From positions 29,595,230 through 29,659,229 of the forward strand of contig NC_088677.1 in NCBI RefSeq assembly GCF_950023065.1: 64,000 nt of DNA. Reading direction: 5' to 3'. The notes below the pieces were generated by a model. The model saw only the letters and a program-made list of their open reading frames with translations, had not been told where the DNA came from and searched no databases. Source of the DNA: Planococcus citri (lineage: Eukaryota; Arthropoda; Insecta; Hemiptera; Pseudococcidae). A program made the position numbers and the translations under genes. Below are positions 46,140-59,900 of the stretch, in pieces (within the stretch, counting starts at the first letter, position 1; every line of letters begins with the position of its first letter).

Positions 46140-48245
46140 CTCAGTTCGGTATTAGGTATCATGCTAAATATTCAAATTCTGCCCAAAATTTCGGTCAAAA
46201 ATGATCGATAAATACTTAGCTACTTACTCAGTAAGTTTATGAAAAAAATATAGAACAACTATCAAGAAACGTAAGTTTCCTCCGGAGTTTTTTTCCCGCA
46301 TCAAATTCAAGCTAAAATTACGTTCAAGTAGAGAAATATTCCAATAAACTCTAGAAGCCCAAAGGGATTCCTTCAAAGAAAGGGGGGAGAGGGTTGAAAT
46401 TTTATATATTGGCTATTCGTCGCGCTATGTTGTTTAAATTAGACCTGGCCATAAGCCTAAAAACTGATGATTTGAACTACGTTTGAGCCTAAATAATCTC
46501 ATCTTATAAGGAAGTAATTTACTGTTTGGGTAATGGCCAAGTTTTTGAGATATATAAATATAAACTAAGAAAAAAAAGAGCGCCGAAATCTAATACTTAT
46601 AGGTAGATAGAAATTTTGCAAATAATACTAGATCGAAAAAGATTTGAATTATTGATAAAGGTTTGCAGACTGCACTCTGCAGTCTCGTACGTTAGGTACG
46701 TACATAATATTGACGTAAAATAGGAAACAATGTGTTATGAGAAAGAAATTCGCAGACTGAAAATTTCTCGTCGTAAGTGTAACAATACACACGTTTATCA
46801 TGTTCACGCTTCACGGGTATGCACAAAAATGAAATTTTAACCGACGATGTCTATAAACGTACATAACACATATGTAGTAAGTATACGGTACCCTTTACAT
46901 ATTTCACATGTGTATGCGATTTAATGCTTAATAATTAGCGACGCGACGACGTCTCGTCGTATTTATTCGCTTCGACTCGACTCGATTCGAGTTATTTACC
47001 CATACAAATATGCCGGATACCCTTCATAAATCGACAGAATTTTTATCGTAAAATACGAATTAAATTCAAAGTACCTACCAGCATGCATACATACATATTA
47101 CATGCAGCATCAGCATATAAGAAGATAACTGCAAACTTATATTCACTCGTAGACTCCTCACGAAACGGATAATAAAACATCCTGCTATTAAATAAAATCA
47201 GAAAAATGCTGCAAGGTTAATCCGAATCCGAGCCGAGCGCGGAGCGCAAAGAGACAGAGACCGTAGAGAGAAATAAGAGACGAAGATTGTTTAATTTACA
47301 ATAGATCAAAGTCAAGGGAAAACTAAGTTTTATAAGGAAAACTTGAATTCTTCTTCTTTCTTCCTGCTGCTAAACTTTCATGCTATAAAATTTGTTTACT
47401 TTACTGGAACATAGCTTGTGAATGAATTTGTTACAGTAGTACGTTGTACAGTACGTTCGAGCTATACGTGGTGAAAATTTACGATTACTTTTTTTATTGT
47501 GATAAAAAGCCACCAAACTGAAGGATATTTATTTGCGCCAGAGCTGAGAAAAAAAATATACGCGTATAAATTAAGGTTGATATGACGTTAAGCCTCGTGG
47601 ATCTTTAAATATCGAAATGAATTTAACAGGTTTGTGCGTAGGTGTTTGTCAAACGGACGGGAGATGTTCGCATCGTAGCCGGTCAGAAAGTGACCTCTTT
47701 TTTTGGGTCAAGCTTTGGTGTACCTAAGTAGAGACATGTTTTGGGTAAAAATTTTCGTCGAAGGCTTAACTACTCGTTTTTATAGGATAGTCGAATTTTC
47801 TATGAGAAACAATACCCGAGGTATGAGGTAAATTTTTATCAAATAATTTTGAAAAAAAATGAGTTTCTGAATTTCAATTTAAAATTTGAAACCGTTTCAT
47901 CTTTCATTAAGTACATTTATCTAAATAATATGAGAGCGAGTTTTCTTTTTACTTGAATTGAAGAAAAAATGTCGCAGAAATATGTTCAAAAAAAAACATT
48001 AAAAATTTGTTAATTTACCAAAAAAAAAAAAAAAATGAAAAATCTCGACGTAAGTATTATTTAATTCTTGATTGTCTCCCATCTCATTTTGGTTTTAAAA
48101 AAATAAATAAAATAAACAATGAACAACTGAATGAGGTTTTGAATTACAAAAATTAACAGATATTTAAACTCAGTGACTTCGATTTGAATTAGCAGAGAAT
48201 TGGCACATAACTTTTCACTTTAAAATTGTGTGAAAGGAAGAGAAC
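46140..48245. other. Gene-free AT-rich stretch
   Basis: No supported gene. I note a TCTCGTCGTATTTATTC...TCGACTCGACTCGATTCGAG patch near 46950-46990 and a short GC-richer patch at 47225-47275 (CCGAGCCGAGCGCGGAGCGC), neither explained. Confidence 0.4.
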
Positions 48246-48249
48246 TAAG

Positions 48250-48371
48250 GAGCTGGATCCAAATTACTTCTAATCAGATCCGTTCAGACCAAATTGGATC
48301 CGTAGAATGTCCGGACCTACATCTAATCAAATCCAATCATTTTTCAAAAAAAAAAAAAAAAAAAAAAAAAA
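48250..48371 (+). repeat. GATCC/CAGATCC fragment with poly(A)
   Basis: TGGATCCAAATTACTTC, AATCAGATCCGTTCAGACC and AAATTGGATCCG resemble units of the array at 59.9-61.4 kb. The fragment ends in a 26-base A run (48346-48371), as a retroposed copy would. No duplication of the target is visible. Confidence 0.5.
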
Positions 48372-48379
48372 GTACCTAT

Positions 48380-49570
48380 TCTTTTGTTACATAGCCAGAC
48401 TTACCAATAATTGACGTTTTAAGAATTTTCTATGCGTTTTTATGTAACTTACTTATTTTTCAACACTTATTATGTAACAATATTTTATGCAATTTTTGAT
48501 GAAATTGGTCAAATTTCATTATTTTTCAATAATCATTAATGATTTTATTGATTTAAAAAAAATGTTTTTATGTTATTTTAAACATGTTTTCATGATTTTT
48601 ATGCCAATTTTACTACATTTTAATAAAAATGTTGATGAAATGTATCAGTTTTTTGGTGTTTTTGAATCAGACATTTTAATGCTCTTAATGTAGGTAGGTA
48701 GGTAGGTAGGTATTTTTATAAACGTGTAAGATAAGCCATTTTAAAGACATTCTTTTCAATTTTTTGAAAAGTTTTGCAATTCTTCAAAAGTGTTCTCGTA
48801 TTTGTAATTTTAAACGCATTTGAGTATAACCCTTCAAGAACACTAAAATTTTTGCCAGGGCCAATTTTCTTCAATTTTTTTGATTAGATATTTTTCAATG
48901 AATTCGGCGATTTTTTTTGTTCTAAGTATACTAAACTAGTTAATTTTACAAAATTTTATGCAAATGTCAATTTAGATAAATTTTACTACATTTTTGAAAC
49001 ATTTTGACCAATATTGCTAAGTTTTAAAAATTTGGCCATAGTTTTACTAATGTTGGTCAAAAATTCGCTAAATTCGCTATATTTCGCTAAATTTCGACGA
49101 AAATGTCACTAAATTTTGACAAATTTTGCTGAGTGTAGCAGTTTTTTGGTAATTTTTGATGATTGAATACTTTTAATTATTTGTATGGCATTTTGACAAG
49201 TTTTGAGGGCGTTATGCATTTTTCTGTATCATTTTATGGCATTTTTAAATAATTTCAATGTTTTTTTAAAATGTTTTCATTTCATTTTGAAATGTTTTAA
49301 CGACATTTTATGAAATTTTGAAGAAATTACATCAGTTTTTGGAGATGTTAAGTATTCCTAATGCTTTCAGGAGCGTTTTGAATGGTTTGCAATTTTTGAT
49401 GAGAGCATGATCTAAAACCCCCTTAATACAAATAGGTATTAGCTGTCCAAATTAATTTTTCGATTTTTGGAGAATTTGGGGGGGGGGAATTCAAAATTGC
49501 CTTTTTTGGCAATGTATGCTTTTTTTAAAAATACATATTTTATTCAGTAAAAATGACAAAAATTTACCCT
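48380..49570. other. AT-rich stretch with TTTTGAC/ATTTTAC words
   Basis: Low-complexity sequence with repeated ATTTT-based words, no gene. Confidence 0.4.
48691..48712 (+). repeat. (TAGG)5 microsatellite
   Basis: Five tandem TAGG units. This is the longest pure run of a tetranucleotide word that is scattered over the whole window. Confidence 0.9.
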
Positions 49571-49576
49571 GAAACT

Positions 49577-50320
49577 AATATAAACTCCCTCGAACCGAAT
49601 TTCACCCATTTCCCGCCATTCTGGAGCCTCCAGCGCTGTTTTCGATCACTCCAGAATTTTAAGATTTCTCCAGAAGCGTGAAAATTATTTCGGGCAGCTA
49701 AAAATCAAGTTTTGGAGCAGATATTCTAAATCTATTTTTATCGAGTTTATCCACATTATAGGTCCGATTTCCAGGAAGACTCCTCAAGTTCGTTTTTATA
49801 ACAATGAGGAAAAAATTCAAAAAAATCAAAAAATTGTCTCTTCATGGGAAAATTGTTGAAACTTGCACGAATGAATTTGTTTCGTCTAAAATCAACCCCC
49901 CCCCCCCCCTCCAATCCAAATATCACTATTTCAAACAGTTCTGAAACCTCCGGTGCAATTTTCGATTTTTCCCAATAAATTTTACAATTTCTCCAGAAAG
50001 GATGGAAATTAATTTGGGAAGCTAAAAATCAAAATATAGCTTATTCTGAGAACGTTTTTGACTAAAATATTTTAAATTTAGAATTGGAAAATGGTGGTCA
50101 AAAAGCACTCTCGAGGTGTCTGCCTGGAAATCAAGTTAAATGAGGATAAACGTAAGCAGGTTGAGAACAAGCTACGTACAACTCGATTTTTAATGCTCTA
50201 AATTAATTTTGATGCCTTCTGGAGAAATTTTAAAATTCTGGAGAAATCGAAAATCAGACTGGAGCCTCCAGTATAACCGGAAATGTTGAAATTCGGTTCC
50301 AGAGAGTTGATATTAGTCTT
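49577..50320. mobile_element. Palindrome-family fold-back, copy G
   Basis: Arms of about 100 bases (49577-49677 and 50220-50320) mirror each other through CCGAATTTCA..., the exact palindrome CTGGAGCCTCCAG at 49621-49633 and again at 50259-50271, and TTTTAAAATTCTGGAGAAAT. A further CTCCAGAAAGG unit lies in the centre near 49993. Its arm differs from those of copies A, B and D, so it is related mainly through the palindrome and adjacent words. Confidence 0.6.
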
Positions 50321-50329
50321 AGGGCTGAT

Positions 50330-53300
50330 TTCCATCACTTTTACTAGACAAATTAAACATAAATACTTATATATTTTTAAAACAAATATAAATTGTAAGA
50401 AATGGTCAATTTTTAATTTTCAAAAATTCGCCAAAAATCAGAAAATCACTTGGAATGCTGAAATTTGGTTTATGGAGGTTTTAGATCCTGTTAAAAAAAA
50501 AAAAATCAAATCCGTTCAAGACTTACTTAAGGTATATCTTACCTTTAATATTAATTTTTGACCAAAAAAAAAAGAAAATTTTTAAATTGAACTTTGAAAG
50601 TCGATCTGTTTTTTGTTCGAATCAATTGTGATTACCTTTGAACCGATCTGAAGCCTTCAATGTCTGATAAATGCCAACTTTTCTTCAGGATGCTGGTTGT
50701 TGAAAGTTTGACATTGTCAGTCAATCAAACTAGGTAACTTTTTAAAGTTTGAGGTAACGACGTAGAAAGTTTTTTTCATGAGTTGAAAATATCTTATTAA
50801 AAAAAAAATCTCATTAAGTAATTTCCTAAATACTCAAAATTCTGTCCCTACGTACTCAAGTCACCCTTATTTCTCCAATCAATTGCTAGATATCGCTTTC
50901 AAATTTTGACTTCCTTCAGAAAACTGAAACCTCGTACTTGACCCTCCAAATACTTACCCCAATCTTCAACTGAAAACAAAAGAAACAAAAACAATAAAGT
51001 ACGACCCACCCTTCAATTAAGTAAGAAATTTCAACACATTTCGCAGGAAAAGAATTCAACTCATGGTTTGAAAATTTAAAAAATCATTTTAGTTAAGTAG
51101 GTGCTATAAATTATTAAACAAGTTTATCCATTTCCCCTGCCTGCTACCTTCTTTTTTCTTCCCTATATACCAAACACACTTACACAGCGGAAATTTCCTG
51201 CTTAAATGCATTTTTTATGCACACCTCGTAGTAAGCGCCATACGCCAATAAGAAAAACATCAGAATAACCAACGACCATAATAAAATACCTACGAAATAA
51301 TGCGAATTTTAATATTTAAACAATTTTAACGCATGGCATAATAGTCAACTAGGTAGGTAAGGTACATTACATACACTAAACAGCAGCAGGCCAGCAATGT
51401 GTACGTGTGTAGATGATTCATCGACATTATTTTCATATCCAACATCGCAGGGTGAACTTGTTAATAAAACAGATAGATAATAAGTAAACCTAGATGTAGA
51501 TAGATATTATATCCTGGCTAGAATGTGGAGTTAAACATCGCTTTATAATTTAGCCAATAACGTAAACATGTTGGTTTCTTTTCCTATACAAATACCAAAA
51601 ATACTTAAGTATGTATTTACATGTTTTCAGGTATAGGTAGTGCACCTGCAAAGTATTTACACGAGATGAATGGAAAAATTCGTACGTAAAAGTGTAAAAA
51701 TACGAACACCTCTCTCTCTAGTCGTTCATCAATTTCATAATTTTTACCTTCTTTATTGTGTTTACTTGGTGGCTACTTATTACATATTTACAGGATTTGA
51801 ACATTATCTAGGTAGGAGGTACTGGTACTCGTGTATGGTATATTTCGATAATGTGGAAAATTACCTAATGGATATTCCCTTCTTTGTAAACGAGGAAACG
51901 AAAAATTCTTCATCGAATTCATTTTTCGTTCATATGGAATAATGACCTTGAACTGAGATGTTTCGGATGGACTAGGTAGGCGTTTAATTAGCGTAATTAC
52001 TTATTAAACACGTGTGGTACTCGCAACTAGAGTCATTGTAATTTATGCCCATTGGTTTATCTCTCAGTCTAGGGCCAAGTATCCGGTAATGTATATTTTT
52101 ATAAGTACTTGTACATTGGATATAAAAAATTAGTAGGACGATAACCTGAAAGTACTATAAAAATGTAAATACGTAAGATTAGGAAATAGAAAAACATAAT
52201 TGTGTCGAATCTTTTGTTTTTCTAGCTTATTTGCCATGGGAATAAATCGAGCGAGTATTTTGTAACACGAAGCTGTATAACAATATTCATCAACAAATGG
52301 AAAATAACAAGTACACAGAGAGGTAGGTAAATCCAACTAGCCAGATACATAATTGAATAATTTCGACACGATTTTAAATACAGATTAGCGAAGATTTTAC
52401 CTACCTTTGAGAAAAAAAAATTTCAGATCTGTTACATCATCGTCGAGAAAGTCTAATTCAGCATTTCTTATAGCATTTAGATGAAGTCCAAGTAGGTACA
52501 TACAACGTGGGTAACTTTAAACGACACGAAGGAATAAAAAAAAATTTCGAGACGGAAAAAAGTACAATAAAGATGCGAGTTGATTGAAAAAAATATAAAA
52601 GCTTGGTAACATTTAAAAAACTTTTTCCCCAATGAAATTCATGCGATGATCAAAAGTTTTTAACGAAATTTAATTTCCTCTTTAAAAAAGTCTTGATTTT
52701 TTTTCCTTTTTTTTCTCTCTCTCACTGGTAGGTTTGGCCATACTTGAACAACTATTGTTACCTCGCGAAGTAAACTTGAACATTCTTCGAGTCAAGTTTT
52801 TTTTTTTCGAAGAAATTTCAATACAGCCATGATAAAGTTGTACGATTGTTTTTCGTCGGAATTCATTGCGCGATGGCAGCAGAAAATGCATCCGAGAATG
52901 CTGAAACCGACCGTCAAAGTTATGCCAATTTGCAGTGAATTTCAATCAGCGGTGAATTCTTTAATGAAATTATCCGGGGTACTTTGGAGGTTAGAGTTTG
53001 GGTACCATAAACGCGTGCGTGTGTGGTGGGGAAAAAATTCACAGAAGATTTGAAAAAAAACTACCTGTACTCGTGAAAGATGAAACCAGTTTTCGAGTTT
53101 GGGTAGAAGTTTATTAACCGAATAGATATGTACATAAGTAGATATTGCAATATTTTTTTCACGTGTTTGGTCGGAATAGGAGCGAGATAAGATCCTGTTT
53201 CTCGTTAAGAAATTCACATTATGGTGTTTGAGTTACTTCCATTAACGATTCGAGTATATTGAAGAAATTTTTTTCAAATTTTGCTCTTTTTTTTCAGGAA

Positions 53301-55190
53301 TAAACACCTGTCTTGTGGGCAAATTGAATTAAACTCTGGCAGTATGATTTCAGTGTTACCTACTCCTTTAATTTTAAATTACCTTTTGCAAATGAATACA
53401 GATAGGTAAGGACCTTACACGCTATATTAATTGATGCCATAACAAATAAATTATATTTTAACGCTTCTGGTTAATTCAGAAGTGGAAAAATGTACACTGC
53501 ACAAGATACGAGTACGTACAATAGTCCTATGAATTGCGTGTAAATATAGCTTTTATGATACGTCAGGTGGCAGCCGCATGTAAAAGCTACATAGAAACGA
53601 GAGACTCCACACACGTATAGAAGGAGCTATCTAGTTTAAAATACGATAATTTCTATAACAAAACATGTAATGTAAATTTATTTATTACACCGTTAGGATT
53701 AAATTTTAAAAGGGTTCGTAGTGACATTTTATCTCCACATATAGCTGAATTGTGTGCGTTCATTCGGGCCATAGTAAGTTAAACAGAATATTTAACGCGA
53801 GGGCACAATGTATCGGCGATGAATAAAAGTAACGATCAAATTTTCCAATGAAATATGAACGCGTAAATCTATAAAGTATCATTTACGCCTATTACGTGTA
53901 TGGCTTCTGTTTCGTAATTAGCTTACTGCGTTATGAGTATATTGAATACACGCCTGTGTAAATGAATAATAAAAACAAAGGCTATACATATAGGATGAGG
54001 TAATTACGCATTTTCTAAAAAGGAATTTTCAATAATGGCAATTTTAGTCGTAAATTGATATTCGTGTGTGAGCTCATTTATATAGGCGGCTCAGGCTTAC
54101 ATTCAACAGAAGATGAAGACAGGAACCGGGAGGAGTCGGAGGAAAATTATTGAGGGGTAAAAAAAAATGAAGATTGCCAAATTGTTGTAAACCGTGATCG
54201 TTCTATTTTTGAAAACTTCGCTGGAAAAAGAAATAATCCGTGAATTTTTCAAATCGAAAATTAATCTGGGTCAATTTTTGGGAATGAAAGCTGCTCATCA
54301 TTTTAATTTCACTTTCGAGGGAACTTTTCGGTCACTCAGGCATGGATTTTTCTCATGTTTTGCTAAAGTAGGTATGAAGGAAAAATGAAATTTTATTTGC
54401 ATAGTTAAAGAATTGAGGTGTTTTTACATGAAGAGGGATCCGAATTTTCCGAGGGGCGAGTTGAATAAACATCTTCAATGTGCAACCTCGAATGCAATTT
54501 TTTCAATTTTCGAAAAATCTCCCGGCCATTCTGACGTCAATTTTGACACAATTTTTTCACAGTAGCATTGAGAGCAATGAAATGGACTACAAAAAAATTC
54601 AGCAAACCAGTCGAAAAATTAAGGGCTTTACTGAGGTTGGCGTTTTCAAAAAAGTTCAATCTGGTAAGCTGTAAAGAGAAGAAAATGAATTTACCTATTT
54701 TGGTCACAGTTCAAAAAAAAACTATAAAATCAAGTTTTGACGCTCAATTTGGACACCAGACAGAAAAATAGTATTTTTAGAGTCATACATTTTTCAAAAA
54801 AAATAATTCCAACTACTCAATTTAATTTTTTTGAACTTATTTTAATTTTTTTTTTTTGAAAAAAGTCAATATTTTTGAAAAAATTTCAAATTTTGAGGAA
54901 CGTTGTCAAGTCACGAAAATGTTGATTTTCAATTCTCAGATAATATGTAAATAACTGTATTGTAGATTTTAATAGTTAAATGAACTCATTTTTAGTTTTT
55001 AGAATGTATCTTACCAATTAAGCAACTCTTGTGCGATTTTTTGCCAACCCCGACCCACCCCCCCCTCCCTAGAAAATTTTCAATTTTTTTTTGGTTTAAC
55101 GAAAACAAAATTTATTATTTACCTACCTATCCGAAAATTTTCTATTTTTGCAACAGAATTCTTCTGAATACCCCTCCTTTCATAAAAAAG
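50330..55190. other. Long gene-free AT-rich stretch
   Basis: Overlapping antisense frames at 52682-53217 (for example 52829-53053 plus and 52942-53217 minus) are the least repetitive here, but neither has a known domain nor clear splice sites. I also see AGGTAGG words and one C14 run just upstream, at 49896-49909. A large intron is possible. Confidence 0.4.
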
Positions 55191-55194
55191 ACTC

Positions 55195-56595
55195 TCCTGT
55201 GGTCCCGTGGTCCCGAAGCTATTTTGGTTCCTTTGATCTGTGTATGTACCTCTGCACAAGAAGGGCTCAAAGATAGAATGCTCGACTACATAACTACCTA
55301 TATCATCGATATCAATCACATGCAAGCAAGGTACTACTGGCAATCATACACAAGTGTATAAAAGCGTACATCCTGCCACAGATACCACCAGAACAGGGGG
55401 GTTTTGTGAGGCACAAGAGAACAAATCCTAAATGTAGGCCAAGTGATTGAAAAGGCAAGAGAATTCAACAAGCCTGTGAACATGATTGTGCTTCATTGAC
55501 TACAAGAAGCCCGACAATGTGAAGTGGAAGATTCTCTGGCAACACCTCAAAAAGCTTGGAGTACCAGAGCACCTTGTCAGTCTCATGGAGAGTCTGTATG
55601 AGGACAATGTGGCACAGGTGCGAGTTGAAGGAGAACTCACCAATCATTTCCATACAGCAAAAGGAGTGAGACAGGGATGCATACTCAGCCCAATTCTGTT
55701 CAATGCATATGGAGAATGGGTATAATGAGAACTGCCCTAGAGGATTGGGAAAAGGGAGTCAGAATTGGAGGAAAGACATTGTCAAACTTATGATAAAATG
55801 CAGATGACACAACCCTGCTCACAGAGACACCAAATGAGATGAAGGAAATGCTCAGGAATATTGAAGAAGCCAGCAATGAGGCAGGTCTGAGAGTCAACAA
55901 AGGAAAAATGGAAATAATGATAATTGATAGGGAGCAAAAAAACAGACCTGAAATATTGGTAATTGATGGTATAGAGGTTGTACAGGACTTCATGTACCTT
56001 AGTTCATTAATAATGAATCAGGGAAGCTCTGCCAGAGAAATCAGGAGAAGGCCGGCCATAGCAAAGACAGCAATGGGAAAGCTCGGCCGGATATGGAAAA
56101 GCCACAACATTACAAAGGACACAAAGCTGAGAATTGTAAAAACACTAGTCTTCTCCATCTTCCTGTATGCGTCAGAATGCCAGAATGCTGGACAGTGTGC
56201 AAGGCAGATCAAGATAAAGTTGACGCACAGACGCATGCTAAGGTTATCATGGGTCCAGAAAAGAACCATTGGGTCAATACTTCAACAACTGGGCATAAAG
56301 GAAAGGCTAAGCACAGTCATCACTGTCATCAGTATCATCAGGAGACGAATACTACGCTACTTCGGACACATTGTGAGACAGGACAACCTGGAAATATTGA
56401 CACTTCAAGGCCACATAGAAAGCAAGAGGGGATAGGGAAGATCACCCACCCAATACACGGACTTAATCAAGAAAACTGCCAAAATGTCACTGGGAGAATG
56501 CACAAGAAAGGCCGAGGACAGAGATAGCTGGAGGGACCTGGTTTCGGGGATTTTGTAGTCGCAATATCCGGATATGGGCAAGCAAGGAAGAAGAA
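55195..56595 (+). pseudogene. Decayed RTE-type non-LTR retrotransposon, reverse transcriptase region
   Basis: Protein similarity runs through at least three frames, so the element is dead. In order I see VPLHKKGSKIE (about 55245); a SHASKVLLAIIHKCIKAYIL block with PPEQ (about 55313-55395); TREQILNVGQVIEKAREFN (about 55411); CFIDYKKPDNVKW (motif A region, about 55489), one residue shorter than the KAFDNVKW I expect; GVRQGCILSPILFNAYGEW (about 55664); a degenerate NADDTTLL in place of YADD (about 55798); and the long tail frame 55839-56435 with the LGRIWKSHNITKDTKLRI and ILRYFGHIVRQDNLE blocks. A final piece, GRSPTQYTDLIKKTAKMSLG with EDRDSWRDLV, follows in another frame. The order and the ...RWSD...EDRxxWR-like end fit the RTE/BovB group as I remember it. 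No endonuclease or full 5' end is present; the 3' end is near GGAAGAAGAAG. Confidence 0.75.
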
Positions 56596-56599
56596 GTAA

Positions 56600-59500
56600 T
56601 ATGGAGCCCCCAAAAAATGAAAAAAATAAAAATAACAAATCCAAGTCTGTAAAAATTTGTTGACGACTTTTCTTTCTAAATAATAATTTTTTTTAGAAAA
56701 AAATCTTCCTCGGTCCCCGCGAACGTATCTTTGTACAAACCTCCCCAAAAGTTGGAAAAAACCAAAAAAAAAAAATCGATGTTGGTAAAGAATTTTTGAA
56801 AGCTTCCATTTTTGTGTCAAAATGTATTCCATGGTTTCCTGGTACCAATGAGTCTCTCAAAATTGGAAAATAAAATTGAAGCTTCCGGTAGAAATTTTTT
56901 GAAAACTTTTCATTTTGCGTCAGAACTATTCTGAACATCTGCCCCTACCGCCCCGCCCCCAAACTCTAAGAATAAACGTTCCTCGGTTCCCATAGTTTGT
57001 TCTGAGAATAGGTAGAGAACAAAGGAACCAATGCTTGTGAGGATGGAATTTTTTTCTGAGTAAGAGGTCATTTAGTGAAATTCAGAAAAATAAATCGAAA
57101 GTTTTCATCGATTGCATCCCCCCCCCTACTTTGAGAGCCCCCAAGCTGGATGATAAACGTTGCTTGGGAGATCCAGAAAAGTTTTTTCAAGGTCAATATT
57201 TCTGAAAAGACCAAATTTTTGAACAAAGTACGTCAATACATATAAAAGATAGAAAAATGCCAAAACACTTCTCCCAGAATTTTCGTTCTCTACGTCTCTA
57301 TCCACATATCTCTGGAGAGGTGCTTTAAAAAAAAAGAATAAAAATTTTGAAATTTTTATGAATTTTGGATGCTATACCTACTTGTGTATTGTGTATTGTA
57401 TCGACATTTTTTCAAACAAAAATTATATCTGTTCATTTTCTGTGATTTTCCCAATTTTTAAATTTTTAAAAATTTATTTTAAAAAAAATTCGAGAGAGTC
57501 GCAGGATTTTTCTCTTTTTTTTCAAAAAACGTCTGCTAGTGATAAAAGTGAAACAATCGAATTTCTGATGTGCGGTCATATTACTTGAGTTGGGGTGGGG
57601 TATCGATTCAAAAAAAAATTGGAGATGGTTTTACCTCGAAATTAATTTTTTGGATGAGTTTTGTTCAATTTGGCGAGAGTGTAGAATTGTAAATTTCATC
57701 GTCTTACGCTTAAAAGGCTCTTTTTGAGATCGTTTCATAAAACTTTTTTCTGAAGCTCTTTGGGTTGGAAAATATTTAAAAATTTCAAAATTCAGGAATA
57801 AGCTACATAAATCAACCTCTTTTTCTCCCCCTATTCCTTCCATATTTCCCCTTCTATCCACCTAAGTAAGTATTTGAGGATCACGAATCAGTCAAATAAA
57901 CAGAAAAATATGATTTTGCATTATTTTTCAAAAATATTCATCATAATTATTATGTAGTTTCCTTAAAGAAAACCTGATTTAATATTAAGTAGGTGTATAG
58001 GTACATGTAAACCCAAGTAAGTAGGTATGTACTTATAATAAATAAGTACAGAGGGAGCACGTGTAAACTTATTTTCAGAATGAAAATCACCATGTTTGAA
58101 TTTTCAAAAAACCAGGTCTACTTAATCTGAATTTAATGATGATGCACGCCTTCTCCTTATCGGAAAACTTGGAGTTTTGATGTTTGAAAAATTAATCTAT
58201 GTACATTACATAGGTGTAGGCACTATGCAGTAGTCACAGCTAATTGCCTCATGATGCAGGCTCACATTTAAATGGAATTACAATTGAAAAATCAATTTAA
58301 TTCCTATTTAATGTTTATTGCGTACAGATTCAAAACAAATTACTGCCAGTTCAAGTTGAACTTCAGGTTTTCGTTAGAAATCAATTAGTCGAACGTTAAT
58401 TTCCAAGATTACGAATTAACGAACAGCAATCAATCGGCTCAGTTCAAAGATGCAGTAGGTAGGTAGTAAAACTGATATAATAAAAATATCGTGTTAGTGT
58501 TACATAAGTTTACTTTAATAAACTCGCGTACCTACATTTCAGAGTTTCAAAGACTGAGACGAAATTTCGTTTCAAGTTCTACATCAATGACTCGAAAATG
58601 TAGGTAGGAAAAAGAAGTATAAACTAAAACTCGTTAAACCTTTGAGTATAAGTATCTCTACCTATACGTATACATTTATTAGTATCACGTGCTTTTTAAG
58701 CTGATTTTCTTGAACAGTCGCCAAAATATTTCATTAAAAGACAAAAAGCGTGACTTTGATGTTTCCTGACCATGTTTCTCAGTTGAAAACTTACAAAAGA
58801 GCAACGTAAGTGTACGAAAATGGAAACACGTGACTCGGCAAACAAATCGTTCAAATGATTAGCTACACACAGCGAACACTGAACTTACACATGGCAATTG
58901 TTGTAAGTAATGTATTGCTGTACGAAGAACTTGAAATTCTTAATAGATTTTTAACACACGATGAGTCGATCCAAGTCTTAAGTATATTATCCGAGCACTA
59001 AAAATTTTCCAACGAAATAAATAAAATTCTAAACCTATAAATGTAAATGTGTGGCCTTCCGCAGAACGTAGTAATTTCATCATCTTTATCCTTTCACTCG
59101 TAAAAGAATACTCAGCTGAAAAGAGGAAAAGGATCCATGAATAATCTACAGCGATGATATCCATTAAACTCAATTATTTTTGAAATACCACTTCCACCTT
59201 ATCGCTTAGTCTTATACTACGTAAATTGCGAGCTTCAATTTTTTCCGTCTGTGGGTAAAAAACGAAAGAGAAGGTTTCATTTCGGAGCTTTCATTCGCCA
59301 AAGAAAACCCACATAATCTTCGTGCTTTAGCTGTAAACTAACGAAAACCCCTTTCGAATAAACGGTTTATGTAGAATGCGGTATATCAGCTAGTATAAGA
59401 AAACATAAACGGTATTGCTTTATTGTCGTCGTATAATTTTCTTGTCTGTAAGACACGAATACTCGAATAGTAAGTAAGTAGGTATTCATATTCGATTGAT

Positions 59501-59895
59501 AAAATATATAATTAAAAAAATGAATACCTGCAACAAAGAATAACTAAGTAACGTAAACAATTCATTACGTCTACCTAAGCTTGTGAAACATTAAATTTAA
59601 ATTACCTACCATAGACGATTAGGTAGGTCTAGGTAGTAAAAAAAAGATACCTATCACAAAACATGCTTGGCAGGCCTAATTTCGTGTGTGTGTTTTTTGA
59701 AATATTTATTTTTAGATTTAGAAGATGGGTCCCTCCTCCCCACACTTGAGCTTCACTCAAAACGCCATTCGAAAAAAAAAGTCATTTTTACGTTGAAAAG
59801 AAGTGAGAAAGAGATAAAAAGTCTTTCAGCTCTTAACAGAAACATTCACATAGCGTCCTCATATAAACTTTCTTCGATTTTAGGCTTCCCATCAC
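56600..59895. other. Gene-free stretch with TTCCTCGGT(T/C)CCC repeats
   Basis: TTCCTCGGTCCCCGCGAACG near 56706 and TTCCTCGGTTCCCATAG near 56970, with a diverged third form near 57154, suggest old tandem copies. AGGTAGG words are dense at 57990-58030 and 59605-59640. No gene is supported; the minus-strand frame at 56467-56832 is biased in composition. Confidence 0.4.
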
Positions 59896-59900
59896 ATTAC

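Noticed and set aside
52682..53217. Overlapping plus and minus frames of 74-91 codons
   Set aside because: They are antisense to each other, of low-information composition, and have no recognised family.
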